Under the pieces are notes generated by a model, which was given only the letters and a program-made list of their open reading frames with translations, did no database searches and had not been told where the DNA came from. DNA of 64,000 nt from assembly GCA_039800005.1 (NCBI GenBank), contig JBDLRN010000064.1:1-64000 (forward strand), in the 5' to 3' direction. Positions within the stretch are counted from its first letter, which is position 1. Each line of letters begins with the position of its first letter. The translations under genes were made by a program, and so were the position numbers. This stretch comes from Casp-actino8 sp039800005. Lineage in GTDB: Bacteria; Actinomycetota; Acidimicrobiia; Acidimicrobiales; Ilumatobacteraceae. Shown in pieces: positions 23,682-31,784 of this stretch.

Positions 23682-24497
23682 GTGACTTCTTCCTCCGGAT
23701 CCGCTGCCACCGATTCCGTGCTCGCCGTCGTCGGCGGCGGCAACATGGGCGCCGCACTGGTGGGCGGCCTCCTCTCCTCCGGAGTCGTTTCTCCTTCCGG
23801 GGTGGTGATCGTCGAGGTCTCGCCGGAACGCCGGGCCCATCTGGTGGCTTCGTTCCCCGGTGTGGCGGTCACCGAGTCGATCCCGGTGTGCACGGAAGCC
23901 CTCATCGCCGTCAAGCCACCCGATGTGGCGGCGGCGTGCACCGCGGCCGTCGCCGCGGGGGCGCGTCGTGTTCTGTCGATCGCCGCCGGCATCACGATTG
24001 CGCGTCTCGAAGCGGCGTCGGGTGCCGGTGTCGCCGTCGTTCGCGCCATGCCCAACACGCCTGCGCTCGTCGGCGAGGGTGCCTCGGCGATCGCGGCCGG
24101 ATCGTCGGCTTCCGAGGCCGATGTGTCGTGGGCCGAACGCATTCTCGGCTCGGTCGGACTCGTGGTGCGCGTGCCGGAGGATCGTCTCGACGCGGTGACC
24201 GGACTCATCGGCAGCGGTCCGGCGTATCTCTTCCTCGTGGCCGAGTCGTTGATGGCGGCCGGTCGGGCCGAAGGCATCGATGACCTCGTGGTCGACGCCA
24301 TGGTGCGTCAGCTCTTCACCGGTGCGGCGCGACTTCTGGCCGTCGGAGACGACCCGGCCGACCTACGTGTGCGCGTCACGTCACCCGGTGGAACGACGGC
24401 GGCCGGCCTCGGCGTTCTCGACGGTCGCGGTGTGCGCGAGGCGTTCGTCGCCGCAGTGGCGGCGGCAACGGCGCGCAGTCGTGAACTCGGTTCCTGA
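23682..24497 (+). CDS. proC: Pyrroline-5-carboxylate reductase
   Basis: A 271-residue enzyme for the last step of proline synthesis. It has an N-terminal Rossmann motif VVGGGNMGAALVGGLL, AVKPPDVAAA, the NTP segment RAMPNTPALVGEGASA, and the C-terminal dimerisation/active-site signature GLIGSGPAYLFLVAESL with RVTSPGGTTAAGL. Length is standard. The GTG start has a TAGCGT -10 six bases upstream. It is a single-gene unit followed by a stretch unusually rich in A and T. Confidence 0.95.
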   Translation: MTSSSGSAATDSVLAVVGGGNMGAALVGGLLSSGVVSPSGVVIVEVSPERRAHLVASFPGVAVTESIPVCTEALIAVKPPDVAAACTAAVAAGARRVLSIAAGITIARLEAASGAGVAVVRAMPNTPALVGEGASAIAAGSSASEADVSWAERILGSVGLVVRVPEDRLDAVTGLIGSGPAYLFLVAESLMAAGRAEGIDDLVVDAMVRQLFTGAARLLAVGDDPADLRVRVTSPGGTTAAGLGVLDGRGVREAFVAAVAAATARSRELGS

Positions 24498-24617
24498 GCA
24501 GGATTTTTTTCGCCGTTTTTCTCCGATGATTTCGTAGTCGTCGCAGGTCAACGATTTAGTGCAAAAGCACGTTTTTCTGCAGTGTGCAACGATTGACGAA
24601 AAATGTGCTCGACGCAC
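24498..24617. other. A/T-rich intergenic stretch after proC
   Basis: Several T and A runs (seven or more T at about 24524, five T at 24536 and 24572, five A at about 24599) and short repeated words (gcaaaagcac / tgcagtgtgcaac) stand out in an otherwise very GC-rich region. No gene is seen. It may hold upstream promoter sequence for the RNA that follows. Confidence 0.4.
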
Positions 24618-24647
24618 TTGGGAGCACGTGACGAACGTGCCTAATCT
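24618..24647 (+). promoter_or_regulatory. Promoter of a putative structured RNA
   Basis: TTGGGA (24618-24623) and TAATCT (24642-24647) are separated by 18 bases, the best -35/-10 pair seen in this window. Predicted transcription start is about 24653-24655. Confidence 0.55.
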
Positions 24648-24652
24648 GTCGC

Positions 24653-24753
24653 ACAGGTCACAAGACCACCGGCTCATCGCAGCCGGGAGACGCACCCGCA
24701 AGGGAAGCGCCGAAAGGGCCGGTGCCATCGGGGGGTTGGCACCGGCCCTTTCG
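24653..24753 (+). ncRNA. Unclassified structured RNA or leader, four consecutive hairpins
   Basis: Hairpins follow one another: GGTC-acaa-GACC (24656-24667); CCGGC-n8-GCCGG (24669-24686); a CGC/GCG plus CCC-gcaa-GGG stem with a GNRA-like loop (24691-24709); and a perfect 16-base stem 24711-24726/24738-24753 with an 11-base G-rich loop. The last could be a terminator, but no U-tract follows. It may be a small RNA or the leader of the SAM hydrolase gene. I could not match it to a known riboswitch class with confidence. Confidence 0.5.
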
Positions 24754-24812
24754 CATTTCCGGGATCTTCCCCCGACGTCGCCGTCGCTCCATCGCTCGCG
24801 AGTTCGCGGTGC

Positions 24813-25718
24813 ATGTCGCATTCACGAGTCGTCACTGACACACTGCCCACGATGGTGAACGGACGTACCTACGACACCGTGTCGTTCCTCTCCGATCTCG
24901 GACAGGGATCCGATGCCGTCGGTGTCGTTCACGCATTGTTGCGCGATCTGGCCCCTGGACTTCACGTCGTCGACATCACACACGACGTCCCACCGTTCGA
25001 CGTGCGTGCCGGATCACTCGCGCTCGCCCGGGCCGTGGCGTACGTGCCGAGCGGAATCGTCGTGGCGTGTGTCGACCCGGGCGCCGGCACCGATCGTCGA
25101 CTCGTGGCGATCGAAGTGGCGGGTGGAAACGGGGTGTTCCTCGGACCCGACAACGGATTGTTGGCGACGGGTGTGGCGCTGGCTGGTGGTGCCGAACGCG
25201 CCGTCATTCTCGATCGAGACGAACACCATCTCGCGTCACCGGGTGCCACGTTCGCCGCGCGCGACGTGTTGGCTCCCGTGACGGCGGCTCTCGCTCGCGG
25301 CGTCGACATGTCGGAGCTCGGTTCGCCGATCGATCCGGGATCGTTGCTCCCGAGTGTGGTCCCGATTCCACGAGAGGAGGACGGAACCTTGGCGTGCGAG
25401 ATCCTCTGGGTCGATCGTTTCGGCAACTGTCAGATCAACGTGTCGTACGACGACGTCCTCGGTGTGTTCGGACCCGATACCTCCCGAGTTCGCATCGCTT
25501 TCGGCGACGAGCTGCGCAACGTCGAGATCGTCACGGCCTTCGGCGCGCTCGGTACCGGCGCCTTCGGCTTGGTGATCGACGCGTCAGGTCTGCTCGCCCT
25601 GGCCTTCGATCGAGCGTCGGCGTCCCGAGAACTCGGCCTCGGTGAGGGAGACGCGGTACGTCTGTCACCAGCCGAGGGGCCCGGTGGCGTGACGGTCCCG
25701 GTGACATTGCGATCCTGA
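24813..25718 (+). CDS. SAM hydrolase / SAM-hydroxide adenosyltransferase (DUF62)
   Basis: 301 residues from the ATG at 24813, or 288 from the ATG at 24852 just before the conserved core. The N-terminal domain has the SAM-binding Asp in TVSFLSDLGQGSD, VVDITHDVPPFD, VDPGAGTDRRL and FLGPDNGLLATG. The C-terminal barrel includes ILWVDRFGNCQIN and AFGALGTGAFGLV. The family contains enzymes that split S-adenosylmethionine into adenosine and methionine, alongside chlorinases and fluorinases; the common bacterial form is the hydroxide version. A structured RNA upstream may be its leader. Confidence 0.88.
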   Translation: MSHSRVVTDTLPTMVNGRTYDTVSFLSDLGQGSDAVGVVHALLRDLAPGLHVVDITHDVPPFDVRAGSLALARAVAYVPSGIVVACVDPGAGTDRRLVAIEVAGGNGVFLGPDNGLLATGVALAGGAERAVILDRDEHHLASPGATFAARDVLAPVTAALARGVDMSELGSPIDPGSLLPSVVPIPREEDGTLACEILWVDRFGNCQINVSYDDVLGVFGPDTSRVRIAFGDELRNVEIVTAFGALGTGAFGLVIDASGLLALAFDRASASRELGLGEGDAVRLSPAEGPGGVTVPVTLRS

Positions 25719-25737
25719 GTCGAAGCCCGAGTCGAAT

Positions 25738-25780
25738 CTGGTGCGGGATCTTCACCTATGCGGTGAAGAATCCTCACCAG
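25738..25780 (+). repeat. Single REP unit related to the 13.5-kb element
   Basis: The 51 bases 25738-25788 match 13620-13670 with six differences. Like those copies, the 43-base unit begins CTGGTG, ends CACCAG and contains GGTGA...TCACC. Several changes keep the pairing words intact. It lies between two same-strand genes, just before a promoter. Confidence 0.8.
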
Positions 25781-25795
25781 AACACCGGGGGTGGC

Positions 25796-25801
25796 TAGCG
25801 T
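25796..25801 (+). promoter_or_regulatory. -10 box of a micro-ORF and the acyl-CoA synthetase
   Basis: TAGCGT ends seven bases before the GTG at 25809, only 15 bases after the REP unit. Confidence 0.45.
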
Positions 25802-25808
25802 GAGGGGC

Positions 25809-25892
25809 GTGAGGCCGGCGACCACTCTCACCGTTGCGCTGTTGCTGGCGGGGATCTTCATCGCCGGGATCGTGTCACTCCTGAGTCTGTGA
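25809..25892 (+). CDS. 27-residue putative membrane microprotein
   Basis: The GTG lies seven bases after a TAGCGT -10 box, and the frame encodes about one hydrophobic helix (ALLLAGIFIAGIVSLLSL) preceded by a short basic N-terminus (RPATTL). It stops nine bases before the acyl-CoA synthetase. Position and composition support translation, perhaps coupling the next gene, but a chance frame cannot be excluded at this length. Confidence 0.4.
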   Translation: MRPATTLTVALLLAGIFIAGIVSLLSL

Positions 25893-25901
25893 CGTGGTGC
25901 C

Positions 25902-27404
25902 GTGAACCTTGCGTCCATCGTCGCCACGCACGCCGCCGCCCGCCCAGCCATCATCAGCCGTGGACGCACCACCGATTACGGAACTCTGCGCGCGCAGATC
26001 GACGGTCTGCGCGGATCACTCGCCGCGCTCGGCGTGCAGCGCAACGACCGGGTCGCTCTCGTGTGCGGCAACAGCCGGGCCTTCGTGGTGTCGTACCTGG
26101 CGACCATCGGTCTCGGCGCCATCGCCGTGCCGCTCAACCCACTCGCCCCCACACCCGAATTGCAGCGCGAACTCGAGGTCGTGACCCCGACGGCCGCAGT
26201 CGTCGAAGTGTCGGGTCGCCCCTCGTTCTCCGGTCTCTCGTTCGATCGTCTCCCGACGTTGCGGGACGTGATCCTCACTGACGATCAGAACGTCGAGTTT
26301 CCGGCCCCGCTCGCCACTCATTCGTTCGACGCACTGCTCGCCGGATCTCCGGTTCCGATCGCCGACGTCGATCCGAGGCAGCCGGCCGTGCTGATGTTCA
26401 CCAGCGGAACAGCTGGCGCGCCGCGGGCCGCGATCCTCACTCACGGCAACTTGCTCGCCAACATCGAGCAGAACGAGCGCATGCCCGACCACGTGCGTGC
26501 CGACGACGTGGTGTTCGGCGTTCTTCCGGTGTTCCACATCTTCGGACTCAACGTGGTCGTCGGAATGTCGCTCCACGCCGGAGCGTGTGTGGTTCTCATT
26601 CAACGTTTCGATCCGGTGGCGGCCGTCGAGACGCTTTCCGAACGGGGCATCACCGTGCTGCCGGGTGCGCCGCCGGTCTGGGTCGCTTTGTCACTCCTCG
26701 AGGGTTTCGACGCGTCCCACTTCACAACGGTTCGTCTGGCCCTCACTGGTGCGTCGCGTATGCCCGGTGACGCCATCGAGCGACTCGAGCGCAAGTTCGG
26801 ACTCGTGCTGCGCGAGGGCTACGGACTCACCGAAGCCGCACCCGTGGTCACGAGTTCGGTGGGAATCGAGCCCCGGCGCGATTCGGTCGGTCAGGTGGTA
26901 CCCGGTGTCGAGGTACGCGTCGTCGATTCCGAGGGCGACGACATCCTCGCCGGTGACAGTGGTGAAGTACTCGTGCGCGGTGACAACGTGTTCGTCGGCT
27001 ATTGGAACGATGCCGAGGCGACGGCTCGCGTACTCGACGTCGACGGCTGGCTGCACACCGGCGACATCGCGACGGTCGACGGTGACGGCTACCTCTATTT
27101 GCTCGATCGAGCCAAGGACCTGATCATCGTGTCGGGATTCAACGTCTTCCCCGCCGAGGTGGAGGAAGTGCTCATGCGTCATCCAGCGGTGTTCGAAGCC
27201 GGAGTGATCGGTGTTCCGCATCCGCAGACGGGCGAAGCGGTGCGCGCCTACGTGGTGCTGAAGCCGGGAGCCGAAGCCGACGAGGACGCTCTCATCGACC
27301 ACTGTCACGATCACGTCGCGCGCTACAAGTGCCCGACCAAGGTGTTGATCGTCGACGCGCTACCGCACAACCACTTCGGCAAGCTGCTCCGTCGCTCGTT
27401 GTGA
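25902..27404 (+). CDS. AMP-dependent acyl-CoA synthetase (long-chain fatty acid CoA ligase-like)
   Basis: A 500-residue ANL-superfamily enzyme. The P-loop is VLMFTSGTAGAPRAAILTHGN, the acyl-site motif is EGYGLTEAAPVV, the hinge is LHTGDIATVDGDGYLYLLDRAKD followed by IVSGFNVFPAEVEEVL, and the adenylation Lys is in HNHFGKLLRRSL at the C-terminus. It would activate a carboxylic acid to acyl-CoA through acyl-AMP; chain length is undetermined. It starts with GTG after the micro-ORF. The last 45 bases overlap a convergent membrane-protein gene. Confidence 0.9.
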   Translation: MNLASIVATHAAARPAIISRGRTTDYGTLRAQIDGLRGSLAALGVQRNDRVALVCGNSRAFVVSYLATIGLGAIAVPLNPLAPTPELQRELEVVTPTAAVVEVSGRPSFSGLSFDRLPTLRDVILTDDQNVEFPAPLATHSFDALLAGSPVPIADVDPRQPAVLMFTSGTAGAPRAAILTHGNLLANIEQNERMPDHVRADDVVFGVLPVFHIFGLNVVVGMSLHAGACVVLIQRFDPVAAVETLSERGITVLPGAPPVWVALSLLEGFDASHFTTVRLALTGASRMPGDAIERLERKFGLVLREGYGLTEAAPVVTSSVGIEPRRDSVGQVVPGVEVRVVDSEGDDILAGDSGEVLVRGDNVFVGYWNDAEATARVLDVDGWLHTGDIATVDGDGYLYLLDRAKDLIIVSGFNVFPAEVEEVLMRHPAVFEAGVIGVPHPQTGEAVRAYVVLKPGAEADEDALIDHCHDHVARYKCPTKVLIVDALPHNHFGKLLRRSL

Positions 27405-28103
27405 CGATGCCACCAGGAAACCGGCGAACAGGATCACCACTCCGACCACCAGCGTGACCGCGAAGGCGCGATCCTCGCCCAGTCGACCGGCGAACGAACC
27501 ACTCGCGGACAACACGAGGGTTCCGACCGCGATGAGCACGTTGGCGACGGTGTGTCGACGAACGTCGGAGATCTGCCGCGTCGCACCGGACAGAGCGGGT
27601 ATTCGCCCGCGAAGCGATCGAGCGACCGACCACAGGGCACCCACGATGATCACGAGCGCCGCCACACCCGACCCCACGGCGGCGAACGCACGCGGTGCGG
27701 CGTCGAACAGTTCGCTGCCCTGAGGCATCGCACTTCCTTCGACGTCGACCCACTTCATCGGGGCGACGAGCGTGACGCCGACCGCGGCGCCCGAGAGCCC
27801 GACGAGCCAGGCGCGAACTCGATCGCCGAGAACACGACCGCCGAGCAGGTACACCGTGCCGAGGGCCAGCCACGGGACGTTGAGAATCGCCCCGGCGAGA
27901 TAGAAGACGCGGAACGAGGATCGACTCCAGCCGCGGGCCTCGGCCCACCACAGTGCCGCCGAACCCAGAGCGAACAAGACGAGTGACACGGTCCAGGCCG
28001 CTTCGTGGGCACGACGACGACGCAACCAGCGATCGAAGGTCGACAGCGCGAACGCCGACGCCACGAGAGTTGCCGAGGCGGCCAGTGCGGCATCGAGAGT
28101 CAC
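27360..28103 (-). CDS. Seven-helix integral membrane protein of unknown function
   Basis: 247 residues with about seven hydrophobic segments spread over the whole length and small polar loops (for example VRSLRGRIPALSGATRQISDVRRH near 165-190). I do not recognise a named family; similar-looking conserved membrane proteins occur in actinobacteria. The GTG start at 28103 has TAACGT ending six bases upstream. It is convergent with the acyl-CoA synthetase and divergent from rex. Confidence 0.7.
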   Translation of the reverse strand: MTLDAALAASATLVASAFALSTFDRWLRRRRAHEAAWTVSLVLFALGSAALWWAEARGWSRSSFRVFYLAGAILNVPWLALGTVYLLGGRVLGDRVRAWLVGLSGAAVGVTLVAPMKWVDVEGSAMPQGSELFDAAPRAFAAVGSGVAALVIIVGALWSVARSLRGRIPALSGATRQISDVRRHTVANVLIAVGTLVLSASGSFAGRLGEDRAFAVTLVVGVVILFAGFLVASSQRATEQLAEVVVR

Positions 28104-28109
28104 GCTTCC

Positions 28110-28115
28110 ACGTTA
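28110..28115 (-). promoter_or_regulatory. -10 box of the membrane-protein gene
   Basis: TAACGT on the minus strand ends six bases before the GTG at 28103. Confidence 0.5.
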
Positions 28116-28228
28116 GAAGTGACCGAGGTGAAAAGTCCTGGTGTGGCCGGTCGCGATCGGTCGCGACCCGGCAGAGACGTTCGGCCCGGCCACGGTGACC
28201 GATGACCGGCCGGTGAATCGATCGTGAC

Positions 28229-28244
28229 TTCGTGAATTTGCGAA
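28229..28244 (+). promoter_or_regulatory. Possible Rex operator in the rex promoter
   Basis: TTCGTGAATTTGCGAA is symmetrical at TTCG..AATT..CGAA and partly resembles the Rex site TTGTGAA-n4-TTCACAA. It covers the -35 position relative to the TAGCGT -10 at 28253, so autoregulation by Rex is plausible. The match is imperfect. Confidence 0.45.
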
Positions 28245-28252
28245 CGTCGCCC

Positions 28253-28258
28253 TAGCGT
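28253..28258 (+). promoter_or_regulatory. -10 box of rex
   Basis: TAGCGT ends nine bases before the ATG at 28268. Confidence 0.5.
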
Positions 28259-28267
28259 TTCGGAACG

Positions 28268-28951
28268 ATGGTCGATCGCCCCCGACGCCGCATTCCCGAA
28301 GCCACGGTCATCCGTCTGCCCCTGTACCTGCGCATCCTCAACGAGGTGGCCGACGAGGGGGTCGAGCACCTGTCGTCGGATCGTCTGGCCGAACTGGCCG
28401 GCGTCAACGCCGCCAAGGTCCGCAAGGACCTGAGCTACCTCGGCAGTTATGGCACGCGAGGCGTGGGGTACGAAGTGTCGTATCTCGTGTACCAGATACA
28501 GCGCGAACTCGGCCTCAACCACGAGTGGCCGATCGTGATCATCGGTGCCGGCAACCTGGGTCAGGCCCTGTCCGGCTACGCCGGTTTCGGACAGCGCGGC
28601 TTCCCGGTGGCAGGCATCGTCGACGTCGACACCGAGAAGGTGGGTTCGGTGATCGGAGGAGTTCGGGTGCGTCACATCGACGACCTGCCGCAGATCGTCG
28701 CCGCCCGTCAGGTCTCGATCGGCGTCGTGGCGGTACCGCCGGTCGCCGCTCAGGACGCGGCCGATCGTCTCGTGCGGGCCGGTGTCACCAGCATTCTGAA
28801 CTTCGCCCCGGTGGTCCTGTCGGTGCCGCGCGGTGTGACCGTTCGCAAGGTCGACCTGGCTCTCGAACTGCAGATCCTCAGCTACTACGAACAGAAGCGA
28901 GCGTCGACCCTGCAGATCGTTCCGCGATCGGGCTCCGGCGCGTCGGCCTGA
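28268..28951 (+). CDS. rex: Redox-sensing transcriptional repressor Rex
   Basis: A 227-residue Rex. The N-terminal winged helix reads PEATVIRLPLYLRILNE...SSDRLAELAGVNAAKVRKDLSYLGSYGTRGVGY, and the Rossmann NAD(H) site is VIIGAGNLGQALSGYAGF, with a C-terminal swapped helix. Rex senses the NADH/NAD+ ratio and releases DNA when NADH is high, typically controlling respiratory genes. With nuo and a cytochrome operon a few kilobases away, those are likely targets, although I found no good Rex site there. Confidence 0.95.
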   Translation: MVDRPRRRIPEATVIRLPLYLRILNEVADEGVEHLSSDRLAELAGVNAAKVRKDLSYLGSYGTRGVGYEVSYLVYQIQRELGLNHEWPIVIIGAGNLGQALSGYAGFGQRGFPVAGIVDVDTEKVGSVIGGVRVRHIDDLPQIVAARQVSIGVVAVPPVAAQDAADRLVRAGVTSILNFAPVVLSVPRGVTVRKVDLALELQILSYYEQKRASTLQIVPRSGSGASA

Positions 28952-28969
28952 CGCCGACCGCGCCGATCT

Positions 28970-28975
28970 ACGCTC
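28970..28975 (+). promoter_or_regulatory. -10 box of the membrane-anchored protein gene
   Basis: TACGCT ends five bases before the ATG at 28981. Confidence 0.45.
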
Positions 28976-28980
28976 GACCC

Positions 28981-29577
28981 ATGCGACAGTTCGCCACGTG
29001 GCGATTCTGGGCGACCATCGCCACTCTCGTCGTCGTGACACTCGTGTTACGAGGCTGTCTCGGCTCCGAGGCCGATTCGACAGATGTCGACGTCGTCACG
29101 TCGCGACGTGTCGATCTGATCTCGCTCACCGCCACGATCCGATCCGATGCGCCGTGGTTCGTGTCCGGTGGTGCGATGGTCGGAGACGCCACCGTGGTCC
29201 TCGCGAACGGACGAGTGATCCGCCTGACCGACGGAACGATCGGCGAGAGTTCGTGTCTCTATCCCGACGTCACGAACGCGTGCGTTCTGTTGGCCGACAC
29301 TCTGGGCGACGGTGTCGTGTGGTTCGCGCTGCTGCCGGCTCCGCCGAGTGCGTCGAACGAACTCGAACTGCCACCCATCGTCGAATTACTCGAGGGAGTC
29401 ACGTTCGCTCGACTCGACAACGGCTGGGAGATTCCGCTTCTCGACCGCGTCGTCCGGCGATGCGAGACCGAATCACCGAATCTGACGGCATTCGTGCAAC
29501 GGTTCGCCGATCGACACGCCACCATCGTCGATCTCGATCGCGCCCAGGTGTCGGCCGTTCGCTGTCTCGAGAACTGA
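28981..29577 (+). CDS. Membrane-anchored protein of unknown function
   Basis: 198 residues. An N-terminal helix (FWATIATLVVVTLVLRGCLG) is followed by a soluble, probably extracytoplasmic domain. RGC after the helix resembles a lipobox only weakly, so I call an anchor rather than a lipoprotein. Three further cysteines (in GESSCLYPDVTNACV and RRCETES) could form disulfides outside the cell. No family recognised. It is 29 bases downstream of rex with its own -10 box. Confidence 0.6.
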   Translation: MRQFATWRFWATIATLVVVTLVLRGCLGSEADSTDVDVVTSRRVDLISLTATIRSDAPWFVSGGAMVGDATVVLANGRVIRLTDGTIGESSCLYPDVTNACVLLADTLGDGVVWFALLPAPPSASNELELPPIVELLEGVTFARLDNGWEIPLLDRVVRRCETESPNLTAFVQRFADRHATIVDLDRAQVSAVRCLEN

Positions 29578-29599
29578 TCGCAGCGAGCGAGGTCGCGCC

Positions 29600-30865
29600 T
29601 CAGGCGTTGGGCGCCAGACGCACGATGGTCGCCGCGGCCTTGTAGGCGGCTTCGGCCGGACCGATCTCGTCGGGACGCAGCAGGTTGGCCATGATACGCA
29701 ACACCCATTCCATGAGCGTGCGACTGTGCATGCCCACCCGACTCAACTCGCGCATGATGACCGGACGGCCGATGATGCGTGCGAACAGTCGAGCCACCTT
29801 GAAGTACTGGCCGTACTCGGCGTCGAGCAACTGCTGGTACTGCTGCAACGCAGCCGGATCGTTCTCACTGATCGCTTGATACAGAACATCGGCGGCGATG
29901 CGCGCGGTCTCGTACGCATAGTCGATCCCTTCGCCGTTGAAGGGGTTCACACTTCCGGCGGCGTCGCCGACGACGAGATACGTGGGGCCCCACTTCGGTC
30001 CGACCGAACCGCCCATGGGGATACGACCCGACGTGGCCTTGTTGGTGGGATTGTCGGGATCGATCTCCCACTTGTCGGCCACCATGTGTGCGTACTCGTT
30101 GAGCAGGTGAGTCGTGTTGACGCTCTTGAAGTCGCGGAACGTGGAGAGCAATCCGACACCGATGTTCACCGTGCCGTCGCCCACCGGGAAGATCCAGCCG
30201 TAACCGGGCAACGGGTTTCCGTTGCGATCCTTCACGTCGAGAGCCGATTCGATCCAGGGATCGGCGTGACGGGGCGTCTCCCAGTACGTGCGAATCGCCG
30301 TTCCGTAAGGCCATTCCTTGGTGCGGAAGGTTCCGAGCGCGCGACCGAAACGACTGTTGGCACCATCGGCCACGACCACGTAGTTGGCCGACACGTCGAT
30401 CGACTTTCCGTCCTTGTTGGTGAGCGTCGCGCCACGCACGAAACCTCGATCGAGAATCGGTGCTCCGGCTTCGTGACCTTCGAGAAGGGTTGCGCCGGCT
30501 CGCTCGGCGTTGCGCGCCACCATCGTGTCGAGTTCCCGACGACGCACGACGTAGCCGTGCTGTGGGTAGATCGGATGGGTGGGCCACTGCAGTTCGAGTT
30601 CACGTCCGTGCGCCGTGGCCCGCAGACCTTCGTACCGATGGAACTGCGACAACTCGTCGGCCAGGCCCATGTCGCCGAGCTGTTTCACCGCTCGCGGGGT
30701 CAGACCGTCACCACAGGTCTTCTCGCGCGGGAAGGTCTTCTTGTCGACCATGACCACGTCGAGGCCGTGGCGAGCCAACCAGTACCCGGCCGCTGAACCG
30801 GCCGGACCGGCCCCGATCACCAGGACGTCGTGATGAGAGCCGTCATGGACCGTTGAAGTCGACAT
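29600..30865 (-). CDS. Geranylgeranyl reductase-family FAD oxidoreductase (MenJ-like)
   Basis: 421 residues with the N-terminal FAD dinucleotide motif VLVIGAGPAGSAAGYWLARHG, the family motif FPREKTCGDGLTPRAV, and the second FAD segment VVGDAAGSVNPFNGEGIDYA. The family saturates isoprenoid double bonds; the actinobacterial MenJ branch partly reduces the menaquinone side chain. Beside two complex I clusters and a cytochrome complex that use menaquinone, a MenJ-type role is the most likely. Archaeal-lipid or chlorophyll substrates would not fit this organism. Confidence 0.83.
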   Translation of the reverse strand: MSTSTVHDGSHHDVLVIGAGPAGSAAGYWLARHGLDVVMVDKKTFPREKTCGDGLTPRAVKQLGDMGLADELSQFHRYEGLRATAHGRELELQWPTHPIYPQHGYVVRRRELDTMVARNAERAGATLLEGHEAGAPILDRGFVRGATLTNKDGKSIDVSANYVVVADGANSRFGRALGTFRTKEWPYGTAIRTYWETPRHADPWIESALDVKDRNGNPLPGYGWIFPVGDGTVNIGVGLLSTFRDFKSVNTTHLLNEYAHMVADKWEIDPDNPTNKATSGRIPMGGSVGPKWGPTYLVVGDAAGSVNPFNGEGIDYAYETARIAADVLYQAISENDPAALQQYQQLLDAEYGQYFKVARLFARIIGRPVIMRELSRVGMHSRTLMEWVLRIMANLLRPDEIGPAEAAYKAAATIVRLAPNA

Positions 30866-30962
30866 GGGCGTCAGTGTGTCGGCTGACGGACTCCACCGCC
30901 CAGGCGGGCGAGCTCTGATGGGGTGACGAGCGACTCAGGCGCAGGGCCCGGGCCGCTGCGGC

Positions 30963-31784
30963 TCACATGCCGTATTCGGTACCGGCGGTCGTGCCGAGGC
31001 GGGGCTCGGTGCCGACCCCGACTTCGGGGCTGTCGAAGGTCAAAGAACCATTCTCGAGACCGAGGAAGATCTCGCTCTCCTCGCTACACCACTTCTCGTA
31101 CTCCTCGGCCCACTCGCCACCCTCATCGGCTCCGGAGAGGTCGTAGCGGATGTGGCAGACCACGCCCAGGATCTCGTACTCGGTCAGGGCCCCACCGTAC
31201 GTGGCTCCCTGGGCCGGCATGGGGCTGCCGTTGTAGGACCGGGGGGCGTGGGCACCACCCTCACGATCCGGGTCGCCGTAGGTGGCGACGCCCGCCGCTT
31301 CCCAGGCTTCCGTCCCTGCGTAGACCCACAAAAGCATGTCCTCGATGTGCGGGAAGGTCTTCAACGATTCGCCACCGCTCAGCACGCGACCGGCTCCGCC
31401 ACCGCCGTCCCCACCGTGGCAGGACGCGCAGGTGCCGTAGTTCTCGATGCCGATGGCAATCGGGCCGCTGGCCTCGGCTTTTTGGGGCTGGAGACCCCGG
31501 ACGTACATGAACAAGAAGATGGGCAGCAGGGCCAGGGTCAACATGGCCCAGGAGGGGATGCGAGTCCGCGTCTTGGCGGCGGTGACGTAGGCCGGGTCCG
31601 GCGTGACCGGCGGGGTGACCGGGGCCGGAGCCTCGGCTCGCGGGGCCGGGCTGGCCGACGTGGTGGCCGGGACGGGGGCCGAGGCTCCCTCGGCCGACCC
31701 CGACGATGCCGAGCTGTCGCTCGACGCTCCGCCAGCACGGCGGTCGCGAGAGCGCTTCAGAAGGTGTTCGGGAATCTCGGTCAC
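30963..31784 (-). CDS. Membrane-bound monoheme cytochrome c
   Basis: 273 residues. It starts MTEIPEHLLKRSRDRR, a leader shared with subunit IV of the cytochrome complex. A Ser/Ala/Pro-rich cytosolic stretch follows, then one transmembrane helix (about 78-96) and a heme c site, CASCH (Cys119, Cys122, His123), in a small extracytoplasmic domain. A candidate axial Met is in NGSPMPAQGATYGG. GTG start with AAAGGA upstream. It is divergent from the b6f-like operon and is probably a redox partner of that complex. Confidence 0.83.
   Translation of the reverse strand: MTEIPEHLLKRSRDRRAGGASSDSSASSGSAEGASAPVPATTSASPAPRAEAPAPVTPPVTPDPAYVTAAKTRTRIPSWAMLTLALLPIFLFMYVRGLQPQKAEASGPIAIGIENYGTCASCHGGDGGGGAGRVLSGGESLKTFPHIEDMLLWVYAGTEAWEAAGVATYGDPDREGGAHAPRSYNGSPMPAQGATYGGALTEYEILGVVCHIRYDLSGADEGGEWAEEYEKWCSEESEIFLGLENGSLTFDSPEVGVGTEPRLGTTAGTEYGM

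Noticed and set aside
24653..24753. c-di-GMP-I, glycine, cobalamin or 6C RNA class
   Set aside because: Only short words match. The tetraloop/receptor of c-di-GMP-I, the second half of the glycine aptamer and the conserved cobalamin core are missing. The six-base G run in one loop would be C only on the other strand, and 6C RNA needs two such loops.
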